Positions 43,968-54,822 of a stretch of 64,000 bases of DNA are shown piece by piece (position 1 is the stretch's first letter; the number at the start of each line of letters is the position of its first letter). The stretch spans positions 1-64,000 of the forward strand of contig JADDOH010002040.1 in the NCBI GenBank assembly GCA_016648135.1, written 5' to 3'. The notes under the pieces are model-generated. The model was not told where the DNA came from, did no database searches, and was given only the letters and a program-made list of their open reading frames with translations. The position numbers and the translations under genes were made by a program. Source of the DNA: Agrypnia vestita (taxonomy: Eukaryota; Arthropoda; Insecta; Trichoptera; Phryganeidae).

Positions 43968-44719
43968 GAATAAAATTAAAAATACCTAAGAGGGTAAACC
44001 ACCCTTAGAGAGTAAATTTATGTATAAAATGTTATATTTTTTACAAAGAATAATTTTTTTTATGTTTTTTATTTTATTTTATATTTTTATTCTATCCTTA
44101 TTCAATCATTCCTTTAGTATTTTTTTAATAACCTTTAACCTTAATTTAATCATTTCTCCATTTTCAGAATCTTTTATTGACATTAAACTCTTCTGAACTC
44201 AATAACTAGGGACTTGTTAGATCAAAAAAAACGTGCGCAAACGCACTTTTTTTGCCGAGCACAGGAAGGGCATGGTTCATTAGTTCAAAGCCAGCGTTCT
44301 AAATGAAGCTTTGTGGCGTGTTACGCAAAAACCCAATTTACACGGTGTTACGAACGTAAAAATTATTATTATTGTAGTTGAAAAAGACTAGTTTTCATCA
44401 TTTTTTTCAAGAAACTTCCAAAACATTATATTATTACCTAGGTTAATACGGATTATTATTTGATAATGAATTTTATTATTTTCTATAAACTTCCAAACAC
44501 AAATTTTCTTCACAATGTTCATATATGTTTGAATTTTTGCCTATACATGTTGTTTTCATATATTTTTGTGTTCAGTACTTCCGAATAAACCGACATTTTA
44601 TCATCTGACGAGTTTTGATTTTTAATTATTTAAACCAAAAATATGAACGGAAACTAGTGTGAGAAAATGTACAGTCTTTGTATGTAACACACATATTATA
44701 CCATTATTTTAATGTAAAA
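43968..44719. other. no gene recognised
   Basis: AT-rich; a short hairpin gtgcgcaaacgcac flanked by A and T runs at 44230-44253. Confidence 0.5.
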
Positions 44720-45115
44720 TTAAAAAAAAATGACCCCGCCGTGTTTATTTCCATGGAGCTCCTGCTCCGTGACTGACATGCAACTTTTCCCGACATATGT
44801 TTTTTCAAGACAGAAAAAATTAAGTAGGTACTTATTCAAAAAATGAAATATATACAATGTGGCATATTCGATTTGGAAAATAACGTTTTTCGAAAAATTG
44901 AAAACAATTTTCAAAAATACCCAATTTTTTTTTTAATGATTGTTTTTAACAAATGGTATATCGGATAAATGCCATATCGAAGTATTCATTAATACGGATT
45001 AAAGTACGTTTTTTTGTCTCAAATAAACGTGCACCGAGAAAACTTACATGTCAGTCACGGAGGAGGAGCTCCACGGAAATAGACACGACGCGGCCATTCT
45101 TTTTTCAAAAATGTT
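44720..45115. mobile_element. fold-back MITE with about 85-bp arms
   Basis: The left arm (44727-44810) and right arm (45010-45105) are reverse complements: gtgtttatttccatggagct / tccacggaaatagacacgac; ccgtgactgacatg / catgtcagtcacgg. Differences are scattered. The centre is AT-rich with no ORF of note. Exact ends and target duplication are unclear. Confidence 0.75.
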
Positions 45116-45389
45116 CCTCTAAAATAATCATTTAATATGTACCTAAATAAGTGCCAATATAAAATATTTAATCACCTCTTTGTAAAAAATACCCAATTTG
45201 TATGTACATTTATTTTATTCTCTCATGGTGGTGCTTAAGCGAGAAAAATATTTTAAATACCATTTTATTCACTGTAGATTATTTCATTGTTCAGTTAACC
45301 TACTGCTGGTATAAATATTTCATATTTATTTGCTGGTATAAATATTTGAGGATATAAATATTTCATTATTTAACCACCCTTGTTTTCAA

Positions 45390-45560
45390 GTAATTGGCAA
45401 CTCTCGCAGCCCATTGATCACGACACTGGCTTCTCATACCAGAAGTTCCGAGAATGAATAAAGGAGAGGATACAAAACGTTCATATGATTCTCTGTGTTT
45501 TTACGATGTGTTTCGCTACAGTAATTGGACTTGTCTGTCGGGCGCTGTCTATTGTGCAGT
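45390..45560 (+). mobile_element. degenerate tRNA-SINE-like fragment
   Basis: A tRNA-like head, ctctcgcagcccattgatca then cgacactggcttctcatacc, is followed by a tail (gatgtgtttcgctacagtaa, ttggactt). The tail matches that of the SINE at 9719-9745 (gatgtgctacgcttcggtaa, ttggacct). No intact B box remains. Confidence 0.5.
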
Positions 45561-47021
45561 TAAAAATAATATAAAATAACGTGAGAAATAGTTAATCTCA
45601 ACAGTAACTCGAATTCTTAATGGAGTAAGAAGATTTAAACTAATAAAATAACTAAATAAGCCTTTTAGCGGGGATCCTTGGTAAGCGTAGCAACCCTGCC
45701 ACGGAGAGGGCGGTTTGCTCGTTACCGTGTAAAGTTTTAATGTGTTAACGCAAAATTCATTTCGTATTTCGACACCCAACAAACTTTTCCTTTTGGGGAA
45801 CGTGTGAATTAGTTACACGACAAAGAAAAATGCGCCGCATTTCTCAGAATAGGATTTATTATTGATCAAGCTGGTTTATTATCTCAATGAAGTGTAAAGC
45901 CGATATTTTAATAGACTTAATTATTTATTATTTGTGTAATGTTATAAGAAAAAAATGAGAGAAAAATTGTTCAAATATGAGATTTAATAGTTTTACCACA
46001 CTGTTTTTTTATATGTAGCGAATATCGTTTTTGAATAACTTTTCAAATTAAACAACTTAAATATACCAACTATTAATAATTTGTAATGTAACATATCGAC
46101 AAAAACAAGCAAATTTCACAAAATTTTTTTCTCATATCTTCTCTTGCGTTTTTTATCGCATTTTTGTACTGAAATATCTCATTTTAAATATCTTATTAAA
46201 ATAACACAAAACTAAATTATATAATTGATTAATAAATTACCAAACCTTCGATGTTTTAAAAATTAAGAAAATTACTCCACTTTGTAACTGAATGGCTCAT
46301 GAGATGTCTTTTTTATTCAATAATATTACAAAGTAAACGATTATTTAAAATTTATTACAATTATTGCAAATTCTGTTAGTTTGTTTACATGCAATTTATG
46401 TTTTAAAAAACACTGTTTTTTATAATTTTTTATTTTTTGTGTATTTTTTTCAATCCTTTTTAGATAGTTGATAACTTTGTTTCTTTAATAAATAAAAGTA
46501 AAGACATTATTATTTTTAAATTAATACAAAAAAATCTACAACTTATTCTCGATTTTAGATTTTAGCTATTTAATCAAGGCACTGCATTTTGTATCATAAA
46601 TATGTTGTGTCTTGATTAAATATCTAAAATCAGGAATATCGACAATGATTTAGATTTTTTTTTGTTATTATTATAAAACTATAATATCTATTCTTTTGAC
46701 TATTGAAGTAAAAAAAATGTCAACCATGTAAAAAGAGTTTAAAAAAAACACAAAAAAATAAAATATTTTTAAAATACAGTGTTTTTTAAAACAAAAATTG
46801 CAAGTAACTAACTAAGTGATTTTTAAATAATTATAATAAATTTAAGATAATCGTTTACTTTGTAATATTATTGAATAAAAAATACATCTCACGAGACATT
46901 CAGTACTAAAAGGTCCACAAAGTGGAGCAATTTTTTTCATTTTTAAAACATCGAAGGTTTGGTAATTTATTAATCAATTGTATAATTTAGTTTGTGTTAT
47001 TTTAATAAGATATCAATAATA

Positions 47022-47192
47022 ACCAAATTAATTAATCAATTTGAAAGACATACAGAAAAATCTTATTCACGAAAATATATTTGGCTAGGAAAGGAGGTGA
47101 CCCGAGTTCGAATCCCGGTAGTAGCCAAATATTTTTTCGTGAATTAGATTTTTTTGTATGTCTTTCTGATTGATAAATTAATTTGGTTATTA
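47022..47192. mobile_element. MITE with tRNA-like tip, inside the long inverted repeat
   Basis: Arms of about 70 bp: left ataaccaaattaattaatca to cgaaaatatatttggcta, right tagccaaatattttttcg to ttaatttggttat. The loop carries acccgagttcgaatcccggt, a tRNA T-arm with a pol III B-box match. The innermost arm bases ttggcta / tagccaa could form a 7-bp acceptor-like stem. D and anticodon arms are missing. Confidence 0.75.
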
Positions 47193-47207
47193 AAAATATT
47201 TTACAGA

Positions 47208-47265
47208 ACTTTGTTCTGAAAAATTACAACTTCACAAAATCTAATGTGTTCTTGAATATAAGATA
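47208..47265 (+). repeat. copy of the 'gaactttgttctg' block
   Basis: gaactttgttctgaaaaatt, acaacttcacaaaatct and gtgttcttgaatat match 49731-49785 nearly base for base. Confidence 0.8.
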
Positions 47266-47330
47266 TCAGATAAAATATACGTTACCTGATGAATAAATTT
47301 TAAAATTAGATATTTCAGTACAAAAATGTG

Positions 47331-48082
47331 AATTGTGAATTTTGCTCAATCTGACGGACGATCGCCTAAAAGATCACAAGACTGCGTGTAAACAAAAAAA
47401 TAAATGGCGTGCATTACGATGCTAACTGTGCAAGATTCCCAAAATCTTGCATGTGCCGCACTGCGCCTGTGGCACTAAATATGAATTATTTAAAAAAAGT
47501 GTTGGTGATAGTGCAGGATAGATGGGTTAGACATGTCAGTCAAAGATATCGTGTGGTTTTGTATGTACAATAGCTCACGCTACTAATCAGGCGCGACGCA
47601 TTTCGCAAAGTTGGGTGATATCAATTGGCCGCCCGCTGGCGCAGTTCCATTGGATGAACTGATTTATTTGCATCTGATTTTTTTAAGAAATTGCTTACTT
47701 TAATAAATAAAACATTTCACTGGCCAAAAGAAATTGAACAAATTATCTCTCATATGTACCAAAATATGTGATTGCACGACCTTGTATTAGAGGCTGCTAT
47801 TTGTCTGGTAATATTGTCTTGTAAAAAAAAAATGTTATGTATAAAAAGTTTAACAAAAAAACATCGGCTTGCTACATGAAAGATAACTTGTTAACTTATA
47901 ATATTAGTTCGCAATTGTGTAAGTATTGTAGGTACTTGTTTCTATTGTCAGCTTGAAAAAAACAAATGGCGAGATGGATGTATTAGTTAACTGTCATATT
48001 CATGTGTTTTAGGTCAGAACGTCGCATTCCGAATGTCATTTTTCGACGTCGTTTCTTTTCATTTTCTTTTTTTAATGTTATA
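47331..48082. other. no gene recognised
   Basis: The 47390-47650 part has mixed composition (gcgtgcattacgatgctaac; gcgcgacgcatttcgcaaag) without a recognisable frame. The remainder is AT-rich. Confidence 0.45.
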
Positions 48083-49520
48083 TAGCTGATTGGCCCGGCT
48101 TCGCTCGGGACCATAATTTAGTAAGCATAGAATTTGTTGACGTCTCTTTTTTGCTAGTTTCGGCATCTGTGATTGGAACCATCTTCGCTTTAGCAAAACA
48201 TCAACAGATATTTTAGCGCACAATCATAACACTCTAGAGAGAACCTTTCAAAACTTTCTAGAGCATTCCGAAATCATATAGTACTTTCTGGAATCTTCTA
48301 GAACTTTCCTTTTCCAGAACCTTCTAGAGCATGATAATTCTTTCTGGAACCTCTAGACTCACCGGCGCACTCCCCCACTCAGTTTGAAATCTTATAGATC
48401 TTTCTGATAGCCTGTAGAACTTTCTCCTTCTTTTTTAGAGAATTCTCGAACCCTCTTGAACTTTCCGGAACCTTTTAAACTCATCGTCACACTCCGCAAT
48501 TCAGTTAGAACCTTATAGAACTTTCTGAAACTTGCTCCATCCAGAACTTTCTAGAGCATTCTGGAACCTTATTTTAATCTTCTGGAACCTTCTAGACTCA
48601 CCGACTCACTCCGCCATTCAGTTTGGAACCTTTTAGAAAGTTTTTGAATTTTGTCTTTCCAGAACCTTCAAAGCATTCGAGAACTTTCATGAACATTATG
48701 AAACCTTCTAGACCCCCAGACATACTCCAACTCACTGTTTGTAACGTTAGAGAACTTTTTTTAGAAGAATAAAGAATAAAGTTCTAAAAAGTTCTCCTTC
48801 CAGAATATTCTAGAACTTTTTCAAACGTTCTGGAACATTCTACAGTCACCGACACACTCCGCCACTTGGTTTGGAACCTTATAGAACATTCTTAAATCTT
48901 CTAGAACTTTTTATCGAACGTTCTAGCACCATCTAGATTCACCGGCATACGCCGCCACTCAGTTTGGAACCTTATGAAACCTTCTTCAACATTTTCCTTC
49001 CAGAATCTTCTAAAGTATTCGAAAACCATCAAGAACGTTCTGGAACCTCTAGACTCACTGACACACTCCGCCACTGAGTTTGTGATCTTATAGAACTTTC
49101 AGAAATCTTCTAGAACCTTTTCTTTCCAGAATTTTCTAAAGCTCACCGGCATACTCCACCACTCAATTTGGAACCTTATAGAATCTTCTTGAACTTTCTA
49201 TTTCCAGAAACTTCTAAGGCATTCATTCTAAGGACTTCAACATTTTAAGGCCTTCATGAACGTTCTGGAACCTTCTGGACTCACCGACACACTTCGCCAT
49301 ACTGCTTGGAATGTTAGAGCACTTTCAGGAAACTTTTAGAACGTCCTCCATCCAGAACATTCTTGAACTTTATCGAACGGTCTGGAACCTTATAGTCACA
49401 GACACACTCCGCCGCCAGAACTTTCTAGACCTTTGTTGAACGTTCTGGAACTTTTTAGCCTCACCTCGTAATTTGGAACCTTATAGAACTTTCAGGAATC
49501 TTCTAGAACACTTCCCTTGC
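48083..49520 (+). repeat. HSE-like satellite array with 'tagctg' head
   Basis: The head tagctgattggcccggcttc then gctcggga resembles those at 12765 and 26718. From about 48230 some eleven monomers follow, 88-132 bp each (about 115 on average), marked by a repeated 'ctcaccgacacactccgcca' block. The rest of each monomer is made of ccttctagaac / ttccagaac / ttctagag units, that is, inverted GAA/TTC pentamers two bases apart. For example 48291-48308 is GAA-tc-TTC-ta-GAA-ct-TTC. That is the phasing of heat-shock-factor binding sites. No ORF. Confidence 0.88.
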
Positions 49521-49725
49521 CACCATCCATGCTAGATGGATGCCAGAATTAATTGAATAATTCATTTTATTTGGACATACATTTATACAACAGTGTGTTA
49601 GAATATATGTGATGTATATATATTCAAGAACACATTCATATTTGTGAAGTTGTATAAATGTATGTCCAAAAAAATTAATTATTCAATTAATTCTGGCATC
49701 CATCTAGCGGTGGCATTGCATAAGA
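49521..49725. mobile_element. fold-back MITE with about 72-bp arms
   Basis: Left ctagatggatgccagaatta then attgaataatt to ggacatacatttatacaac; right gttgtataaatgtatgtcc to aattattcaattaattctgg then catccatctag. Arms differ at a handful of sites. Flanks read ccacc and ggtgg, extending the inverted repeat. No coding capacity. Confidence 0.85.
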
Positions 49726-49742
49726 ACTTTGTTCTGAAAAAT

Positions 49743-49799
49743 TACAACTTCACAAATATGAATGTGTTCTTGAATATATATACATCACATATATTCTAA
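49743..49799. repeat. inverted copy of the MITE loop
   Basis: tacaacttcacaaatatgaa then tgtgttcttgaatatatata is the exact complement of the loop at about 49602-49656, giving interleaved palindromes. Confidence 0.85.
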
Positions 49800-51036
49800 A
49801 ATTCATATTTTCTTCATGTTTTTCTAAAAATTCTAAGCTGACAGTTATTTTATTTTTATCTCATTTGATATTGACAATCGAAAAACATGACGCCTGTCTT
49901 ACTTTTTGAGTTAATTGGATATTTTAAACCTTTTCATCTGATGACGAAAATGACGTGAGGGCGATCTCTGAAATTTTCTGACGAAATAAGCTTTATAAAT
50001 ATCACGAACGTTCGAGTTGATATTTTACAGAAACGAACCTGACGCTTTATAATTAAATTAACCCAATGCCTCTGTATGTATCATAAGTTTAATTTTTTAG
50101 AGAAAGTCTCAATTTTGTTTGGATGTGGATATAGGTGTAATGTTTTTATGGTATATTTTTCAAAGTATATTGCCAGAAATTAGAAAATAGATACACTATA
50201 ATACTGCTATACTCTTCGTAGGTAACAATTTCAATTAACCTGTAATATTTTTTTGTACAAATATTATATATTGTAAGTAGATAATTATTATTCATTTCAT
50301 GACGATGATAAGGTAAACTATTAAATTTAAGTTTTATTTTGTTTTTCATTGCAAATTGTTTGTATAATTTAATCAATACAGGAAAATATTAAATTCAGCT
50401 TTTAAACGTAGGTTATTTAATAAATATTTCCTCTCCGTCAAACAAATCACATCGATTGGCTTCATCTCCCTGCCCACACGTATACTGAACAAACTGTCTA
50501 GTCAACGCCACCAACTAATATGCTGTCCATAATAAAGGAAAAATGGTGGATGGAGTGTCATGGTTGTTATCTGCTCATTAATAATAATATTCACATTACT
50601 GCATTGAAAACTAGATTAATACAATAATTTTTTTAAATTAAATTTAGAATTAACTTTCTTATTATTATACTTAGGGTTTTAAACCATTATATTTCGTAAG
50701 CATTCATTTTATATGAAAGAAATGGTATTTTTCTTAATTTCATAAAAAACTTAATTTATTATAAGTTTGATAAAATAAAATGAACACTCAAGTTATTCAG
50801 TAAATTAAAAAAAATATATAGGTATATTTTAATGTTAAATTTTACACTTTTAATTTGTAAACATACTTTTAATTTTTTGTATATAATCTTATGTGTTTTA
50901 TTTTTAACTATTATCAATTTATTATACTACGTTATTTTGAAGAATTATATATAAGCAGCGCATAACATCAAAAATACCAGCGAATCGCGAGAAAACCAAG
51001 TACACGCCAGTTGGTTGCAGCCTGCGCATTAACCAA
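49800..51036. other. no gene recognised
   Basis: AT-rich noncoding sequence. The minus frame 50376-50146 (76 codons) matches nothing. Confidence 0.5.
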
Positions 51037-51620
51037 ATGCTCTTACTTACTGCCGGAAATTACTCCTTTGAGACAGTTAATAATTTAACATATCTAGGAT
51101 CCTTATTTACAGACACGAACATAACTATCAGAGAGATTAAAACTTTTGCTATGCTATTCGTTGCAACTTTAGCCTTTGCTGAACACATGGAATTCAAGAA
51201 CGTCACATCCAGAAAACAATCCTATGTTAAGACCAAATAATTAATAATTTGATAATTATTTAGGTATCGGAAGCCATCAACTCAAAATGAAAGACGAAAC
51301 AGCACTAAATTTAGTGAAAAGAAGGATCCTTGGTAGAATTTTCGGAGCTATCAAAGAAATTGGAGAGCGACTTGGACTTTACAACCAAATATGTCACCAC
51401 CTGTTTAATTAGTTACAAAATTTTTAATATTGTGGAAGCTTCCACAGCCAGGTTGTACAATTTATTAGAATGATGTGCAATTTCCTCGATGGCTGATCAA
51501 TAAAATACCCGAAGAAAAACGAATAATAAGCAAATAAGAAAGGGGATGGAAGGACAATGTAAACAAAAACGAAACCTTTCTTCGCATCGGCAATGTGTGG
51601 AAAGTGACTGCCGACAGCCG
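51037..51620 (+). pseudogene. decayed LINE thumb/C-terminal fragment
   Basis: The frame at 51037 reads YSFETVNNLTYLGSLFTDTN, the post-RT YLGS motif. After a gap, 51281-51410 gives KDETALNLVKRRILGRIFG and ERLGLYNQICHHL. 51485-51620 then gives LINKIPEEKR, GWKDNVNKNE and IGNVWKVTADSRL, echoing the GRPK.RW.DNV tail of insect LINEs. Stops, frameshifts and deletions throughout. It belongs to the broad group that ends '...WRTVARDR'. Confidence 0.75.
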
Positions 51621-52217
51621 ATTGCCCAACAAGTTAATTTCTAGAATTTTATTATTTAAATTATAAGACATCTTTTTACGGACGTTAATGAAAACGTGCG
51701 TAATTTGTTTAACTGTAAATATATTCAAATATTAACATCAAACTGCTGATTTTTAACACAATTTTGAAGTACATTTTTCACTAGTGGATTACATAATAAT
51801 AATAATAATTCATTTCATACCAAACCTAGATTTTTTTTTAATATTGTGGTGTGTTTTATTATGGCCTAGAATTATGATCTTTGTGAGCTGGCTTAAGGCA
51901 CCATTTTACACAACGTTCACCATTGATATAGAACATTTATTCAACTTGTTATCCGTTGGAGAGCTGATAGACCAACATATAACTGACCAGAAAATCAAAT
52001 TAAGACCAATGTCAAAAGTCGTAAGTTTTCGAAACATTGGCATTTTTGTGAATTTCGTGAGAATAACTAATAAATAACTCAGAGTCGAAATTAGCTAATA
52101 AAAAAAAATTAACTCACGTATCGGGCAAAAATATTTTTTTTTTCTCCATAGGTAGGTATATGACAATAAGTTTTATTTTAGACTGTGATCAAAAGCAGGG
52201 CTTTTCAAGGTTGCGTA

Positions 52218-52671
52218 TAGAGATGGACATTATAGTTCAGTTAACTGAACCGAGTCGTTAAGTCAAGTTAACTGTTCACTTTGAATCGTTCAGTACTTTC
52301 TTTAAATCATTATTTTACCTACTACATCTTCTGTTAGTGAACTGTTCACTTTCCCACCAGGAAAATTTTCAGCCACCACCAAATTTTAGAAACCATGAGT
52401 GTAGGGTGCTTTCAGTTTCGGAGAATTACATCGTTAGAACTCCCAAAATGTTAAAATCCATGGAGGAAGGGGGTGATTTTGATTTCACAAAATTTTTACT
52501 ATCAAACGAGAAGGAATGAGATTGACTGCAAAGATTTAATGAATTTTGGGATTAAGGATTGGCGATTTAATTAATGATTTATTTTCCATCTACTGAACTA
52601 ATTATTTATAAGAACAGTTCAATAAAATAAACTGTTCTTAAAAAAATTCGTTCATGAACGACCCATCTCTA
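52218..52671. mobile_element. hAT-like nonautonomous element, perfect 8-bp TSD
   Basis: 454 bp between gttgcgta at 52210-52217 and gttgcgta at 52672-52679. Ends: left TAGAGATGGACATTATAG; right, read on minus, TAGAGATGGGTCGTTCATGA. The 9-bp TAGAGATGG terminal repeat and 8-bp duplication are typical of hAT. A 60-codon frame at 52337-52519 (NCSLSHQENFQPPPNF) has no transposase motif; its origin is unclear. Confidence 0.9.
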
Positions 52672-52679
52672 GTTGCGTA

Positions 52680-53321
52680 GCAGAAATTAGAATTTTATAA
52701 TACGGAATTTTACACTCGATAAATAGATCGAAAGTGTAGCGGATCTTCAGAACTAACAACTTTTTACTCAGGTCATATTTTAATATTCTGGTTAGTCGTG
52801 AGTTGGCCTGTCGGATTTTTGAAGCTTGAGACATTCTGTTTTTTGAAAAATTTAATCTCGTGCTCGCCGTACCACGAGACATCCGAGACTAAACAATTGA
52901 TTGGCTCAAGAATTGTGGTGATTACAAAACTCAGCGAGGCTGTCGCTATATCAAAGTTGACATCGTAAAATAATAATAACTTCCGCTTTTGACAAGACCG
53001 CAAAGGTACAGGAAATACATTCTGCTATTTAAGCTCGTCGAGCTTTGTGAGTCAAAATGCTTTTGATCTTGAAGGAAACTGAAATGAAAACCTAGGTACT
53101 ACGGTGAAAAGCGTGCCATTTATATTACAGTAATTACCAATCATTACTTGGCTTATTTATACTTCTATAAAGTTGGGTACATCCATGTTGCTTTCATTTG
53201 CGAGATTTCCGTACCGAGTGTTTTTTCTTGAGTAAATGTATTATTTAAAGACTTCTTAAGCAAAAATATTGCGATTGATTGCGCTAGAATTTATTTGTTG
53301 TGTATTCGTCAAAAATAATCA
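52680..53321. other. no gene recognised
   Basis: Mixed to AT-rich sequence with no supported feature. Confidence 0.5.
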
Positions 53322-53745
53322 TTTCGAATGTCCGTCCGAAAATTCTTATCCAATAGCTGACCTTCCGTTTTAAAAATAAGTATGATAAAAAAATTGTTAC
53401 TAAATAAAGTGAAAACATTGACTGCGTATTTTTTTAATAAAATACTCTGAATTAGATTTTTTTGAATATTTATATATTTTTTTAATCTTTCAGTTTGATG
53501 AAAATTAAAATCAATAAATTCATCCATTACTGTAACGCACGTGTCATTTGTTGGTATAATCATTAATTGAAATATATAATTCTTAATGTAAGAATATCCG
53601 ACGCGATGGTTCAAATAACGGCAAGATAGTTCAAAAAATATAATTGTATATTTAATAATGTCCATCACTAAACGTTATCAAATTACTACGCTACTCTAGA
53701 TAGCGCTGTTTTAATGGCCATAACTGGCGGCCGAAATATATATAT
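53322..53745 (+). repeat. dispersed repeat delta, copy 2
   Basis: Partner of 35640-36560: gaatgtccgt, tatccaatagctga, gatgaaaattaaa, gatggttcaaataa, ctactctagatagcgctgtt, taactggcggcc. It lacks the extra segment of copy 1. Confidence 0.75.
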
Positions 53746-53795
53746 AAATAAATTAATAATTATATATATATATATATTATATATATATATATATC
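53744..53795. repeat. TA microsatellite
   Basis: (TA)n runs with short interruptions; a similar run lies at 53959-53991. Confidence 0.85.
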
Positions 53796-53856
53796 GACTT
53801 TCATGTCACCTGCGAACAAGTACGGCTAGTCCGTAACTTTTGAGGCCTTTTTAGCC

Positions 53857-53889
53857 TTGACAATGGCACGTGATATCGTGTCGAAACGT
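53857..53889 (+). ncRNA. hammerhead-like motif, degenerate
   Basis: TTGACAA, then GGCACG / CGTGTC stem with loop tgatat, then GAAACG. The architecture resembles the 21049-21081 motif, but two core positions depart from CUGANGA, so cleavage activity is unlikely. Confidence 0.2.
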
Positions 53890-53991
53890 CGGCCTAGGTC
53901 TTCTCAGGGAAACCATTTACAGAAAACGCGAGGAAGTTCAGAATTTACTTTTGTTACATATATATATATTATATATATATATAATATATAT

Positions 53992-54150
53992 AAGAATCTG
54001 TGTTGAGTTAATTAGATATTAATTAATATCTGTCTAGTTACAAGTTATTTCTTCTTATTGTTGTTAGTTATATAATAATATATATATATATATAATAAAT
54101 GTATGTACGTTACTTTATATATATAATAAATGTATGTACGTTACTTTTGA
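53992..54150. repeat. block identical to 35925-36028, then a duplicated 29-bp unit
   Basis: After the shared block and (AT)n, ataataaatgtatgtacgtt then acttt occurs twice back to back (about 54092-54118 and 54121-54147). Confidence 0.8.
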
Positions 54151-54822
54151 CGAGTTATAGCTAGTTGATTCTTAATTATGTTTGTCTTTCAAAGGATCAC
54201 GCTGATATGATTAACCTTTTCCGGAAAATGTGTGCAAGTTTTTAATCAAAATCTATTTAAAAAAAATGTTGTCGTACAGATTATCAATAATTATTTATCG
54301 TTAACAACAACTATCCTAGATGAAAAATTAATTTTGTGTTTAGATTGAAAGAACATTTATAGAGCGGTTTTTAAAAAGATGGCTCAGTTTGTCCTCCTGT
54401 TGCCTTTCGCAAAATTTAGGAATAAAACATTAAGTTTATCGAGGTGAGAGCTGTTTATGTCATGGCAAAACATTGACTCGTCTTTCTTGCTGAATTTAAT
54501 TCTGGGGAATAAGCTTGTGTTTTGACACATCCAAATATACAAATATGAATAGGTCAATAAATTTCGATTGTTCGATCAGTAGTCATTGTAATAGTTAAGC
54601 AAAAAGCAAACGTTTTTATGAAAATGTGTGTTTTGATTAGTGAGAAAACGCAAAATTCTATGGTATTTCCCTAACTGAAAATCTCACTCTTGATCAAACA
54701 ACTGGCAATAACCAAAATGGAAAAAAAATGTGATAAAATCCAGTATAAACCATTTTCAAATTATTTTGAACACAAGGCGTTGCAGGTATTAGGGACATAA
54801 ATATGTAGCTTAACATAAAATA
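54151..54822. other. no gene recognised
   Basis: AT-rich noncoding sequence. Confidence 0.5.

Larger units (their letters stand above)
46157..47330. repeat. long imperfect inverted repeat, about 430 bp per arm
   Basis: The left arm is 46157-46593, centre near 46594, and the right arm runs to about 47330. Matching blocks from outside in: tttttgtactgaaatatct / agatatttcagtacaaaaa; tcttattaaaataacac / gtgttattttaataaga; ttaataaattaccaaacctt then cgatgtttt / aaaacatcgaaggtttggta; attcaataatattacaaagt then aaacgatta / taatcgtttactttg; tatttaatcaagg / tcttgattaaata. The right arm is interrupted at about 47014-47303 by insertions. No coding capacity. Confidence 0.85.
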
